Below are positions 24,440 through 32,327 of a DNA stretch of 64,000 nucleotides, in pieces (positions within the stretch are counted from its first letter, which is position 1; each line of letters begins with the position of its first letter). The stretch is from assembly GCF_036226605.1 (NCBI RefSeq), contig NZ_CP109000.1, positions 7,374,501 through 7,438,500 on the forward strand. The letters run 5' to 3'. The notes under the pieces are model-generated. The model was not told the origin of the DNA. It saw only the letters and a program-made list of their open reading frames with translations, and made no database searches. Both the position numbers and the translations under genes were made by a program. The stretch comes from Streptomyces sp. NBC_00704 (GTDB lineage: Bacteria; Actinomycetota; Actinomycetes; Streptomycetales; Streptomycetaceae).

Positions 24440-26392
24440 CTACGTCACGGCGTCGGCCGCGTGCCGCCCTACGGCGTCGTCCCGCAGCATCGGCAGCGCG
24501 TCGAGGTACTCGGGCGGGTGGTCGAAGGCGCGGGTGAGGGTGGTGAGATGCGGCCGCAGGCGGTGGGTGAGGTCGTCGATCACCACGGGGAACTCGTGGA
24601 CGTGCTGCGCGGCGATATGGCCGTCGGCCAGCAGAAGGCCGGTGTGCGGGGCGAGTTGGCCGAGCAGGAAGAGGGCCGTGAGGTCGCCGAGCACGCCGTG
24701 GGCGGGTCCGCCGGCGGCGCCGGCCAGGGCGGCGAGCAGGACGTCGGCCGCCTCCAGGACGGTGTGGACGCGTGCGCGCTGGAGGGCGGGGCCCGAGGCC
24801 GTGTTCCAGCGGCCCTGCGGATCGTGCGCGGGCCCGCCGCGGAGCGCGCGGTTCGCCTGGGCGTGGAAGGCGTGCTCGGTGTGGGCGAGCAGGTCGCGCA
24901 GGAACCGGGGGTCGGCGAGGTCGGGCGGGCCCGGGGCGGCGACCGGTGAGGCGGGCGGACGGTGCAGGAGTTCGGCGGCCGCCTTGGTGGAGATGAGCAG
25001 GTTGTCGCCCTCCGCGGTGATGGTCCCCTCGATGTACTCGGGGAAGCCGGCGAGGAGGTTGGCGGGCAGCAGTCCCTGGGCGCCGCAGCGTTCGCGCGCT
25101 TCCAGGGCGATGGTGCGCGCCTGCCAGGTCGTCCAGGCCTTGGCCAGGGCGATGAGGCGCTCCAGGTCGTCGCGGTCGTCGACGCTGTGGCGGGCCCAGG
25201 CGGCGGTGAGGGACCGGTGGAGCAGGGTCATGGCGTAGGTCGTGGCGACGGCCTCCAGGAGCCTGCCGTGGTGGGTGCGGTGGGTGTTCACCGGGACGCG
25301 CCGGTCGGGCCGCGTTCCGCTGACGTGGCGCCGGTCGCCGTACCGGACGGCGATGGCCAGCGCGGCGCGGGAGGCGCCGACGGCCGCCGCGCTCATGCAG
25401 AGCTTCCCCGCGGTCACGCGGGCGATCGACGTGAGGAACCGCTTGCGGCGGTTGCCGAGGCTGCTGGTGAACGCGCCGTCGGCGTCGAGGCGGCCGTGCT
25501 CGCCCTGGAGGAGGGCGCGGCCCGGCAGCGGGAAGTGGTCGAAGGAGGTGAGGCAGTGGTCGACGGGGGCGTTCGGCCGGAGCGGGAGGGGCTCGACCGT
25601 GACATGGGGGAGGGGGCCGTCGTGGTCGGTGAGCGGGGTCAGGAAGAGGAAGACGCCCTGGTCCCGCTCGCCGACGAGGAGGCGGGCGGCGACGACGGCC
25701 GACTTCGGGCCGCCCAGGGCGCTGGTGTTGGGCATGAACTTCGCGGCGCCCGGATGCGGGGTGTGCAGGACGAAGCCGCCGGTCGCGGGCTCGTACCGGG
25801 CGGTCGTCTCCAGCGCGGCGGCGTCGTTGCCGTGGTCCAGCTCGGTGCACAGGAAGGTGCCGACGCGGCGCAGCGAGGCGAAGTCGTCCAGGTTCCTCGA
25901 CGCGGGATCGGCGTGGTCGAGGATGCTGCCGAGGAAGAGGTTGTAATGGATGCTCGCGACGGTGGTCAGGCCGCCGCCCCCGTCCACGATGGCGGCCCAC
26001 TCGTGCAGGGCGGTGAGCAGGGCCGGGTCGGTGGCGAGGGACACGGGGTCGTCGAGCGTGTCGTTGACCAGACGCAGCCGGTCGTAGGACTGCGCGGCGC
26101 GCTGCGCGGGCGTCAGGCCGGGCCGGTGGCGGAAGGCGTCCCGCGCCATGAGCCGCCGCCAGGGGGCGTGGACCCGTTCACGGTCGCCGTTCCCGTCGAA
26201 GAGCAGCCGGGTCAGCTCACGGGTGACGGCGTCCCCGGGGTCCGCTGTGCCCTCGGCGGACAGGTCCGGCACGCCCGCCGACGGGCCGGTCGGCCCGGGG
26301 GAGGGCGCTCGTGGTGCGGCCGTGCCCGGGGCGCGCTCTGCCGGGCGGGGCCCGGTGGGGCCTTCTGCGTCGTGGAATGCCAGAAGGGCCAT
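24440..26392 (-). CDS. aco: Acyl-CoA oxidase, avenolide-type butenolide biosynthesis
   Basis: 650 residues. After a Pro/Gly-rich N-terminus, the acyl-CoA oxidase domains show FLCTELDHGNDAAALETTA (typical ACOX substrate/FAD loop), GGPKSAVVAARLLV, a SLGNRRKRFLTSIARVTAGKL segment and LEARERCGAQGLL with GTITAEGDNLL, placing it with peroxisomal-type ACOX rather than short-chain dehydrogenases. In S. avermitilis the butenolide avenolide needs aco (acyl-CoA oxidase) and cyp17, encoded on either side of the receptor gene avaR1. The same three-gene order and orientations occur here. Its promoter (TTGATG-18-TATCTT, 26483-26454) is filled by a receptor-binding-like palindrome, so repression by the receptor is likely. 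Confidence 0.82.
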   Translation of the reverse strand: MALLAFHDAEGPTGPRPAERAPGTAAPRAPSPGPTGPSAGVPDLSAEGTADPGDAVTRELTRLLFDGNGDRERVHAPWRRLMARDAFRHRPGLTPAQRAAQSYDRLRLVNDTLDDPVSLATDPALLTALHEWAAIVDGGGGLTTVASIHYNLFLGSILDHADPASRNLDDFASLRRVGTFLCTELDHGNDAAALETTARYEPATGGFVLHTPHPGAAKFMPNTSALGGPKSAVVAARLLVGERDQGVFLFLTPLTDHDGPLPHVTVEPLPLRPNAPVDHCLTSFDHFPLPGRALLQGEHGRLDADGAFTSSLGNRRKRFLTSIARVTAGKLCMSAAAVGASRAALAIAVRYGDRRHVSGTRPDRRVPVNTHRTHHGRLLEAVATTYAMTLLHRSLTAAWARHSVDDRDDLERLIALAKAWTTWQARTIALEARERCGAQGLLPANLLAGFPEYIEGTITAEGDNLLISTKAAAELLHRPPASPVAAPGPPDLADPRFLRDLLAHTEHAFHAQANRALRGGPAHDPQGRWNTASGPALQRARVHTVLEAADVLLAALAGAAGGPAHGVLGDLTALFLLGQLAPHTGLLLADGHIAAQHVHEFPVVIDDLTHRLRPHLTTLTRAFDHPPEYLDALPMLRDDAVGRHAADAVT

Positions 26393-26453
26393 GACCTTCT
26401 CCCCCGTCGGTCGCGGATTCGGAACGCGGACGTCTGGATGCCCGATGAGCCAG

Positions 26454-26483
26454 AAGATACGGACCTCCCGGTTTGCTCATCAA
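26454..26483 (-). promoter_or_regulatory. aco promoter with overlapping butenolide-receptor (ARE-like) site
   Basis: On the minus strand TTGATG (26483-26478) and TATCTT (26459-26454) are 18 bp apart. A 22-bp pseudo-palindrome at 26455-26476 spans the whole spacer: plus-strand left half AGATACGGACC (9 of 11 identical to ACATACCGACC of the ArpA consensus) and right half TCCCGGTTTGC. Binding there would block RNA polymerase. Confidence 0.65.
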
Positions 26484-26749
26484 GTCGGAAATCGGCAAAC
26501 ACCTGTGCCGAGAATGGCGTGAACCGATGGGTCAACGCGCCGGAGGCAGGCCCGGCGTACGGCAGTTGTCCCTGGTGGTCGCGGGAAGGCCGGGGGAGGA
26601 GTGCCTCGGCCGGGACGGCCGTTGGGGGACCGCCGGTTTCCGGTTCCGCCCGGTCGGACCGCGGCGCGGGGGCGCTCCCGAAGCGCTCCGGGGGCCGGGG
26701 CTGCGATGCTCTCACGGAGCGTGCGGGGCCCGGGATCCGGCGAGGTGGC

Positions 26750-26773
26750 GCGGACCGAACGTGTCGGTATATT
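26750..26773 (+). promoter_or_regulatory. Receptor-gene -10 region with ARE-like element
   Basis: GCGGACCGAAC (26750-26760) and TGTCGGTATAT (26762-26772) match the two halves of the gamma-butyrolactone autoregulatory consensus at 7/11 and 9/11 positions, with one extra central base. The second half overlaps a TATATT -10 (26768-26773), 40 bp before the receptor GTG. This suggests autorepression. Confidence 0.5.
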
Positions 26774-26812
26774 CCGGAGCCTGAATCGCGGGAGCTATCT
26801 CGGAGGTAGGGC

Positions 26813-27496
26813 GTGGCGCTCCAGGAACGGGCCGTGCGGAAGAGACGGGCCGTCCTCGTCGCGGCCGCGGCGGTGTTCGCGGAGGTCGGGTACGAAGCGG
26901 CGACGATCTCGGAGATCCTCGCCCGGGCCGGTGTGACCAAGGGGGCGCTGTACTTCCACTTCTCCTCCAAGGAGGCCCTCGCCCAGGCCGTGCTGGCCAG
27001 TCAGCTGGGGGCCATTCCGGCCGTGCCGCAGCGGAAGCTGACGCTGCAACAGGGGCTGGACGAGGCGTTCGTCCTGGCCCACCTGCTGTCGGTGGGCGAT
27101 CCGCTGGTGCGGGGCAGCATCCGCCTGACGGTCGATCAGGGCGCGCTCGGCGACGGACTGGACCGGCAGGCGCCGATGCGCGGATGGATCGCGCGCAACG
27201 CCGAGCTGCTGGGGCGGGCGAAGGACAGGGGAGAGCTGCTGCCGCACGTCGACGTCGACGCGGCGGCGCGGATGTTCGTGGGCGCCTTCACCGGGGTGCA
27301 GGTGCTGTCCAAGATCATGACCGGGCACGCGGACCTGCCCCAGCGGGTGACGGACCTTCAGCGCCATCTGATGGCCGGGGTCGCCGTGCCCGCGGTGCTG
27401 TTGCAGCTGGACACCGCTCCGGACCGGGGCGCCCGGGTCTACGAGGAGGCCGTGCAGGCCGGTTGGGGCGGGGCGCAGCCCCAGGCCGCCGGGTGA
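26813..27496 (+). CDS. avaR1: Gamma-butyrolactone/butenolide receptor, TetR family (AvaR1/ScbR type)
   Basis: 227 residues. The N-terminus is nearly diagnostic: RAVRKRRAVLVAAAAVFAEV, TISEILARAGVTKGALYFHF-SKEALAQAV, as in ScbR/ArpA/AvaR1. The ligand domain keeps the family pattern VRGSIRLTVDQG, LLPHVDVDAAARMFVGAFTGVQVLS and PAVLLQLD. These proteins repress target promoters until the cognate hormone binds. The gene is divergent from an acyl-CoA oxidase and followed by a P450, matching the avenolide locus. Start GTG 26813 has CGGAGGTAGGG upstream. The symbol rests on synteny and family resemblance; the ligand is inferred. Confidence 0.82.
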   Translation: MALQERAVRKRRAVLVAAAAVFAEVGYEAATISEILARAGVTKGALYFHFSSKEALAQAVLASQLGAIPAVPQRKLTLQQGLDEAFVLAHLLSVGDPLVRGSIRLTVDQGALGDGLDRQAPMRGWIARNAELLGRAKDRGELLPHVDVDAAARMFVGAFTGVQVLSKIMTGHADLPQRVTDLQRHLMAGVAVPAVLLQLDTAPDRGARVYEEAVQAGWGGAQPQAAG

Positions 27497-27586
27497 AGGC
27501 CGCCGACGGCGCCCCGGGCCCGCCGCCCCGGAAGGGCTGAAGCGGCGCTCGGGACGGCCGGACGGCCGGGCGGGCACGCTGGCGGT

Positions 27587-27608
27587 GGGGCGGGTGGGGC
27601 GGGTGGGG
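27587..27608 (+). other. Strong G-quadruplex motif between receptor and P450 genes
   Basis: On the plus strand five G-runs (4-3-4-3-4) are separated by single-base loops C, T, C, T. This is a two-and-a-half-fold tandem repeat of the ten-mer GGTGGGGCGG. It lies 91 bp after the receptor stop and 174 bp before the P450 start, so it would be in the non-template strand and in a read-through mRNA. Confidence 0.6.
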
Positions 27609-27781
27609 CGGACGAGGGCGGTGGGGCGCAGGGGGTTGAGCGGGACATGCCGCGGGGAGGGGGAGGGGAGACGTTGTCCGGGACGCCGTCGTGCGCTCCC
27701 GTGGGAGGGCGGGGGGAAGCCTCCGGGCTCCCGGCACGTGACCATGCCGACGTGTGCGAGACGAAACCGGGGAGTACGACC

Positions 27782-29029
27782 ATGGATGCGACTGCGTGCC
27801 CTTACGCCCTCGACGTGACGGGGCGTGACCTCGCGGGCGAGGCCGCGATGCTGCGCGCCGGGGGACCGGCGGTCCGCGTGGAGCTGCCCGGGGGAGTGGG
27901 CGCCTGGGCGGTGGTGCGCCAGCGGTACGTGGAGCGGCTGCTGACCGACCCGAGGGTGTCGAAGGACGCGCGCCTGCACTGGCCCGACTTCATCGAGGGC
28001 CGGATCACCGAGGAGTGGCCCCTCTACCCGTGGGTGGCCAACGAGAACATGCTGTTCGCCTACGGCGCCTCGCACGCCCGGCTGCGCAGGCTGGTGGCCG
28101 GGGCGTTCACCGCCCGCCGCTCGGAGGCGCTGCGGCCGCGGGTCGAGCAGATCGCCGCCGAACTCGTCGACTCGCTCGCGCGGCCGGACGGGCCGGAGGG
28201 GCCGGAGGCGCCGGTGGACCTGCGAGCCCGGTTCGCCGAGCTGCTGCCGATGCGGGTGATCTGCGAGCTGTTCGGGGTGGAGCAGGGCGCGGACACCGAC
28301 GCCCTGTGCACGGCGCTGCACACCGTGTTCGGCACGACCAACAGCGGCCAGGAGGTCGAGGCGGCCCGGCTGGAGGCCTTCGTCCGGCTGTCGGAGCTGG
28401 TGCGGGCCAAGCGCGCCGAGCCCGGCGACGACCTCACGTCGCTGCTGATCCAGGCGCGCGACCAGGACGACCGGCTCAGCGAGGAGGAGCTGCTGGGCAC
28501 CCTCTTCCTCATGATCGCCGGCGGTCAGGACACCACGGCCGCGCTGATCACCAACGCGGTCGCGGCGCTCCTGCTCGCGCCCGAACAGCTGGACCACGTG
28601 CGGGAGGGCCGGGCGACCTGGGAGGACGTGGTGTCCGAGACGATGCGGGTGCACACCCCCGGGGCGTACTCGCCGATGCGGTTCGCCGTCGAGGACATCG
28701 ATCTGGACGGTGTGCTGATCCGCAAGGGCGAGTCCATCCTCGTCTCCTTCGCGGCAGGCGGCCGCGATCCCGAGCGCCACGGACCGCACGCCGACCGCTT
28801 CGACCTGCTGCGCACGGGCCGTGACAGCCTCGGCTTCGGCCACGGACCGCACCGCTGCATGGGCGCTCCGCTCGCCGCGGTCGAGGCCGAGAGCGCCTTC
28901 GCCGCGCTCTTCGACCGCTTCCCCCGTTTGACGCTCGCCTGCGCGGCGGACGAACTGCGGCCGATGCCGAGCTTCTTGATGAACAGTCACCGCGCACTGC
29001 CGGTCCTGCTCGCCCCGCGGGAGCGCTGA
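27782..29029 (+). CDS. cyp17: Cytochrome P450 of the butenolide locus (Cyp17-like)
   Basis: 415 residues, soluble bacterial P450. The I-helix has IAGGQDTTAALI, the K-helix ETMR, and the heme loop FGHGPHRCMGAPLA with the ligand at about Cys359. The ATG at 27782 follows GGGGAG. In S. avermitilis CYP17 carries out an oxidation step in avenolide formation and its gene is two steps from aco with avaR1 in between; the arrangement is the same here. The P450 could alternatively act in another pathway, so the symbol is a synteny-based call. Confidence 0.75.
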   Translation: MDATACPYALDVTGRDLAGEAAMLRAGGPAVRVELPGGVGAWAVVRQRYVERLLTDPRVSKDARLHWPDFIEGRITEEWPLYPWVANENMLFAYGASHARLRRLVAGAFTARRSEALRPRVEQIAAELVDSLARPDGPEGPEAPVDLRARFAELLPMRVICELFGVEQGADTDALCTALHTVFGTTNSGQEVEAARLEAFVRLSELVRAKRAEPGDDLTSLLIQARDQDDRLSEEELLGTLFLMIAGGQDTTAALITNAVAALLLAPEQLDHVREGRATWEDVVSETMRVHTPGAYSPMRFAVEDIDLDGVLIRKGESILVSFAAGGRDPERHGPHADRFDLLRTGRDSLGFGHGPHRCMGAPLAAVEAESAFAALFDRFPRLTLACAADELRPMPSFLMNSHRALPVLLAPRER

Positions 29030-29162
29030 GCGAGCGCCACTCGGTCCCGACCCGGCCGAGAGCGTGAGCGGGGTCTCGGGGCCGGGGGCGAGCCGCTAGG
29101 GATCGGCGTGCCGGTCCGGGCGGCGTCAGGGGGCCCCGGTTCGCGCATCCGCGGCGGTGGGT

Positions 29163-29336
29163 TCAGCGGGTGACGCGGTGCCTGCGTCCGCCGCGCCGGA
29201 ACCGGACGGCGGCGTAGACCAGATCGGCCAGCAGCACCAGCGCGCCGATGATCAGCAGGTAGAACAGCCCGTGGGCCGCGAATCCGATGATGCCCAGGAC
29301 GAGGGCGGCGAGGATCAGGAACAGGAACAGGCTCAT
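29163..29336 (-). CDS. Small hydrophobic membrane protein
   Basis: 57 residues with two transmembrane segments (LFLFLILAALVLGIIGFAAH and LFYLLIIGALVLLADLVYAA) and a basic tail FRRGGRRHRVTR. It begins 23 bp after the PRC-barrel gene with GGGAGAG before the ATG, so the two are likely co-transcribed. Such proteins are common in Streptomyces stress clusters and have no known function; the fold resembles small membrane proteins of the DUF1328/YtjA type but I do not assign it. Confidence 0.75.
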   Translation of the reverse strand: MSLFLFLILAALVLGIIGFAAHGLFYLLIIGALVLLADLVYAAVRFRRGGRRHRVTR

Positions 29337-29359
29337 CGGCTCTCCCGGCGGTCTCGTCG

Positions 29360-29716
29360 TCAGCGGCGGGCGAGGCGTCGTTCCCCGCCGGCGCCCGGCA
29401 CGTAGTCCAGTGCGTAGTGCGCGAACACCTTCGGTTCGTCCTCGGCGGGCAGTTCGCCGTCGACGTCGATCGCCGGGGCCTTCTTCACGGCGTTCTTGTC
29501 GTGGACGACCCGCAGATAGCCCGGACCGACCGTCGCGCCCGTGAGGGGCACGAACACCAGGCGGCGCCGGGTGGGCAGTCCGACGGTCACCGTGGCGAAG
29601 GAGGGGCTGTCCGTCCCGGTGTCCACGTAGACCGACTCCAGCGCGCCGATCCTGTGCCCGTGCGGATCGACGACGTCGTGGCCACGCCATTCACGGATGT
29701 CACCGGCTTCGAACAT
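29360..29716 (-). CDS. PRC-barrel domain protein
   Basis: 118 residues beginning MFEAGDIREWRGHDVVDPHG, continuing IGALESVYVDTGTDSPSFA and FVPLTGATVGPGYLRV, the beta-barrel pattern of PRC domains, followed by a short acidic extension with AEDEPKVFAHYALDY. PRC-barrel proteins occur in stress responses and photosynthetic reaction centres. ATG 29716 is preceded by GGGAGG. A SigB-like promoter sequence lies immediately upstream. It probably shares a transcript with the small membrane protein. Confidence 0.85.
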   Translation of the reverse strand: MFEAGDIREWRGHDVVDPHGHRIGALESVYVDTGTDSPSFATVTVGLPTRRRLVFVPLTGATVGPGYLRVVHDKNAVKKAPAIDVDGELPAEDEPKVFAHYALDYVPGAGGERRLARR

Positions 29717-29737
29717 GAGGACCTCCCGGACGTGCGG

Positions 29738-29762
29738 GTACCCGTGTTGCCGCCCGCGATGC
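29738..29762 (-). promoter_or_regulatory. SigB-like promoter of the PRC-barrel gene
   Basis: On the minus strand GCAT (29762-29759), 15 bp, GGGTAC (29743-29738). This fits the Streptomyces general/osmotic-stress SigB pattern (GNNT, 14-16 bp, GGGTAY). The start codon is 21 bp downstream of the -10. Confidence 0.5.
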
Positions 29763-29793
29763 CCGTAGGTGGCCGTCATGGCCGTCTTGGCCG

Positions 29794-31863
29794 TCATGCG
29801 GCCGGCCGCGGCCACTGCGGCCGGGCCATCAGCACGGCGACGTCGTCCTGGGCCGGAACGGGCAGCATGTGCGCGAGGACGTCGTCGCAGAGCGACCTCA
29901 GCGACCGGCCGGGGCGGCGCAGGGCCGCAGCCAGCCGGGCCAGCCTCTGGTCGAGGTCCGCGCCCCGGGTCTCGATCAGCCCGTCGGTGTAGAGGACGAG
30001 CAGCCCGCCCGGCGGCAGCGGGACCTCCTCGATCCCGAAGTCCCGTCCTCCGGTCCCCAGCGGAGTGCCCGGCGAGCCGCCGAGGAAGGTGATCGCGCCG
30101 TCGGGCGACGCCACGGCCGGCGGGGGATGACCGGCCCTCGCCACGAGACATCCGCCGGAGGCGGGATCGTGGACGGCGTAGACGCAGGTCGCCAGCTGGT
30201 CCTCGCCCATGTCGGCGACCAGGTCGTCCAGCGAGCGGAGCATGTCGGCGGGGTCGATGCCGAGCCGGGCCAGGGTGCGCACGGCCGCACGCAGCTGACC
30301 CATGATCGCCGCCGCGTGGATCCCGTGCCCCATGACGTCCCCGATGACGAGTCCGGTGCGCTCCTCGGGCAGCGCGATGACGTCGAACCAGTCGCCGCCG
30401 ACGTCGTGTTCGCTGGCGGGCAGATAGCGTCCCGTCAGTTCGAGGCCGGGGACGGCGGGCAGCGCGCTGTTGGTCAGACTGCGCTGCAGGGTCAGGGCCG
30501 CCGCACGCTGGCGGGTGTACATGAGCGCGTTGTCGATGTTGAGGGCGGCGCGCGCCGCCAGCTCGTCGATCAGCACGCAGTCCTGCTCGTCGAAGGGCTC
30601 ACGGCCGCGCACCCGCGTCACCACGACCGCGCCGAGCGCCTTGCCGCGGGCTATCAGCGGGATCAGCCGCGCCGAGCCGAGCCCCATGAGGTAGGCGCGC
30701 AGCTCCTCCGCGCGGGGGTCGGGGACCAGCGCCGGGACGTCGGACCGGTACAGATTGGTCGGCCGCCCGCCGGCGATGACGCGTTCGTAGAGCGAGCCGC
30801 GCTCGAGCTGGGACGTCATCCCGGGCACCAGCCGCGCCGTCGGGGCGGCCGGGTCGGGGAAGAGGGCGGCCATCCGGCGGATGACCCCGCGCGTGGCCTC
30901 CGTCGACTCGTCGGGGCTCATCACGTCGTCGAGGAGCTGCACGTCGGCGGAGTCGGCGAGCTGGGGCACCAGCATCCGCACGATCTCCTCGCAGGTCTGC
31001 CACAGGTCCAGCGTCGTCCCGATGCGGGTGCCGGCCTCCGCGAGCAGGGCGAAGCGGCGCCGGGCGCGCTCGGCGTCGTGCTCGGCCCGCTGGCGCTCCG
31101 TGATGTCGATGAGGGACGCGATCACGCCCAGGGTCCGGCCGCTGCCGTCGACCAGCGGGGCGTAGGAGCAGGACCAGGTCCGTTCCCGGTCGGGGTCGGA
31201 GGCGGTGCGGCCGGTGCGGCGGACGTCGACGACGGCCCTGCCGCTGTCCAGCACGTCCTGCATGGTCTTCTCCAACGCCACGGCGTTGACGCCGGGCACG
31301 ACCTCCGTCAGCCGCCTGCCGAGGTGCTCGGCGGGGGAGACCCCGTTCATCCGGGCGAGCGCGTCGTTGACGCGCAGGAACCGCAGGTCGGTGCCGAGGG
31401 TGGCCAGGCCGATGGGCGACTGGCTGAACAGGCTCTCCAGGGCCGCCAGCGAATCGCGCATGCGCAGGACCTCGGAGGTCTCCACCGCGATCAGCAGGGC
31501 GCCGGGCCGTCCCTGGGCGTCGGCGGCCGGCACGATCCAGGTCTCCATGGTGACCGGATGGCCGTCGCGATGGCGCACCGACAGGGTGCCCACGACCGTC
31601 TCCCCGCCCTGGACGCGATGGGTGAGCTGGTCGGCCAGCTCGTGATTGCCCTCCGGGACCAGCAGGCCGGAGGCCGGACGGCCGAGCACGTCCTGCGGCC
31701 GGAAGCCGAGCAGGTCCTGTGCGGCCAGCGACCATTCGACGATGCGTCCGTGCGCGTCCTCCCGCCACAGCGCGATCGGGAGCAGCTCGCGCAGCACGCC
31801 GGCGTATCCGACCGCGTCCGAGGGCTGTTCGACCGCCTGGTCCGCCCGGTGAGGAGCGCCCAT
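29794..31863 (-). CDS. PAS-PAS-GAF-SpoIIE serine phosphatase
   Basis: 689 residues. Two PAS domains (about 20-130 with WREDAHGRIVEWS and LLGFRPQDVLG; about 140-265 ending IDITERQRAEHDAE), a GAF domain (about 285-455, including EELRAYLMGLGSARLIPLIARG) and a C-terminal SpoIIE/PP2C phosphatase (about 470-685: GGDWFDVIAL, IGDVMGHGIHAA, RAGHPPPAV, YTDGLIETRG, QDDVAVLMA). It is a cytoplasmic sensor phosphatase expected to act on STAS anti-anti-sigma proteins. Start ATG 31863 is chosen for its GGGGAGG site; the frame extends upstream. Confidence 0.9.
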   Translation of the reverse strand: MGAPHRADQAVEQPSDAVGYAGVLRELLPIALWREDAHGRIVEWSLAAQDLLGFRPQDVLGRPASGLLVPEGNHELADQLTHRVQGGETVVGTLSVRHRDGHPVTMETWIVPAADAQGRPGALLIAVETSEVLRMRDSLAALESLFSQSPIGLATLGTDLRFLRVNDALARMNGVSPAEHLGRRLTEVVPGVNAVALEKTMQDVLDSGRAVVDVRRTGRTASDPDRERTWSCSYAPLVDGSGRTLGVIASLIDITERQRAEHDAERARRRFALLAEAGTRIGTTLDLWQTCEEIVRMLVPQLADSADVQLLDDVMSPDESTEATRGVIRRMAALFPDPAAPTARLVPGMTSQLERGSLYERVIAGGRPTNLYRSDVPALVPDPRAEELRAYLMGLGSARLIPLIARGKALGAVVVTRVRGREPFDEQDCVLIDELAARAALNIDNALMYTRQRAAALTLQRSLTNSALPAVPGLELTGRYLPASEHDVGGDWFDVIALPEERTGLVIGDVMGHGIHAAAIMGQLRAAVRTLARLGIDPADMLRSLDDLVADMGEDQLATCVYAVHDPASGGCLVARAGHPPPAVASPDGAITFLGGSPGTPLGTGGRDFGIEEVPLPPGGLLVLYTDGLIETRGADLDQRLARLAAALRRPGRSLRSLCDDVLAHMLPVPAQDDVAVLMARPQWPRPAA

Positions 31864-32327
31864 CGCTTGACCTCCCCAGAGGGCGGGCAGGATTGCACAC
31901 GAAAACACCATATCCGGAAGAATGGGTTCCGACGGTGTTCCGCCCGAGACGGCGACGACAGCGCGGCCGCGCCTCCGACTCCGCGCGCGCCCGTGCCCGC
32001 CTGCGCCCCGCCCGCCGGACCTGTGAGCGTCGCGTGCGCCACCGCGAGACGCGCGAGCCCGGTGTCGCCGCTGACCGGCAGCGCGGCCCGGGGCGACGAG
32101 CGCCGACAGCCACGCGAACGGCGGTACGAGGGGTCCCGGCGCAGGCGCGGATCGAGGACCCGTGTGAGCAACCGTGTGAGCAACCGCACGGGCGGCCGCA
32201 ACTGCCCCGCAGGCCCCGCGACTTGCCCCCCGGAAGCCCTGCGGACCGAGCGGTACGGGCGACGCCTCGCGGGCGCCGTCTGTCACGATGGTCCGCGCCG
32301 TGACCGACAAGGTGGAGCGGCCGTGCA
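31864..32327. other. Divergent intergenic region without gene
   Basis: This 464-bp gap separates the minus-strand phosphatase and the plus-strand MFS gene. I see only a perfect direct duplication of CGTGTGAGCAACC (two copies at about 32159-32184). No conserved ORF is visible. Confidence 0.5.
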
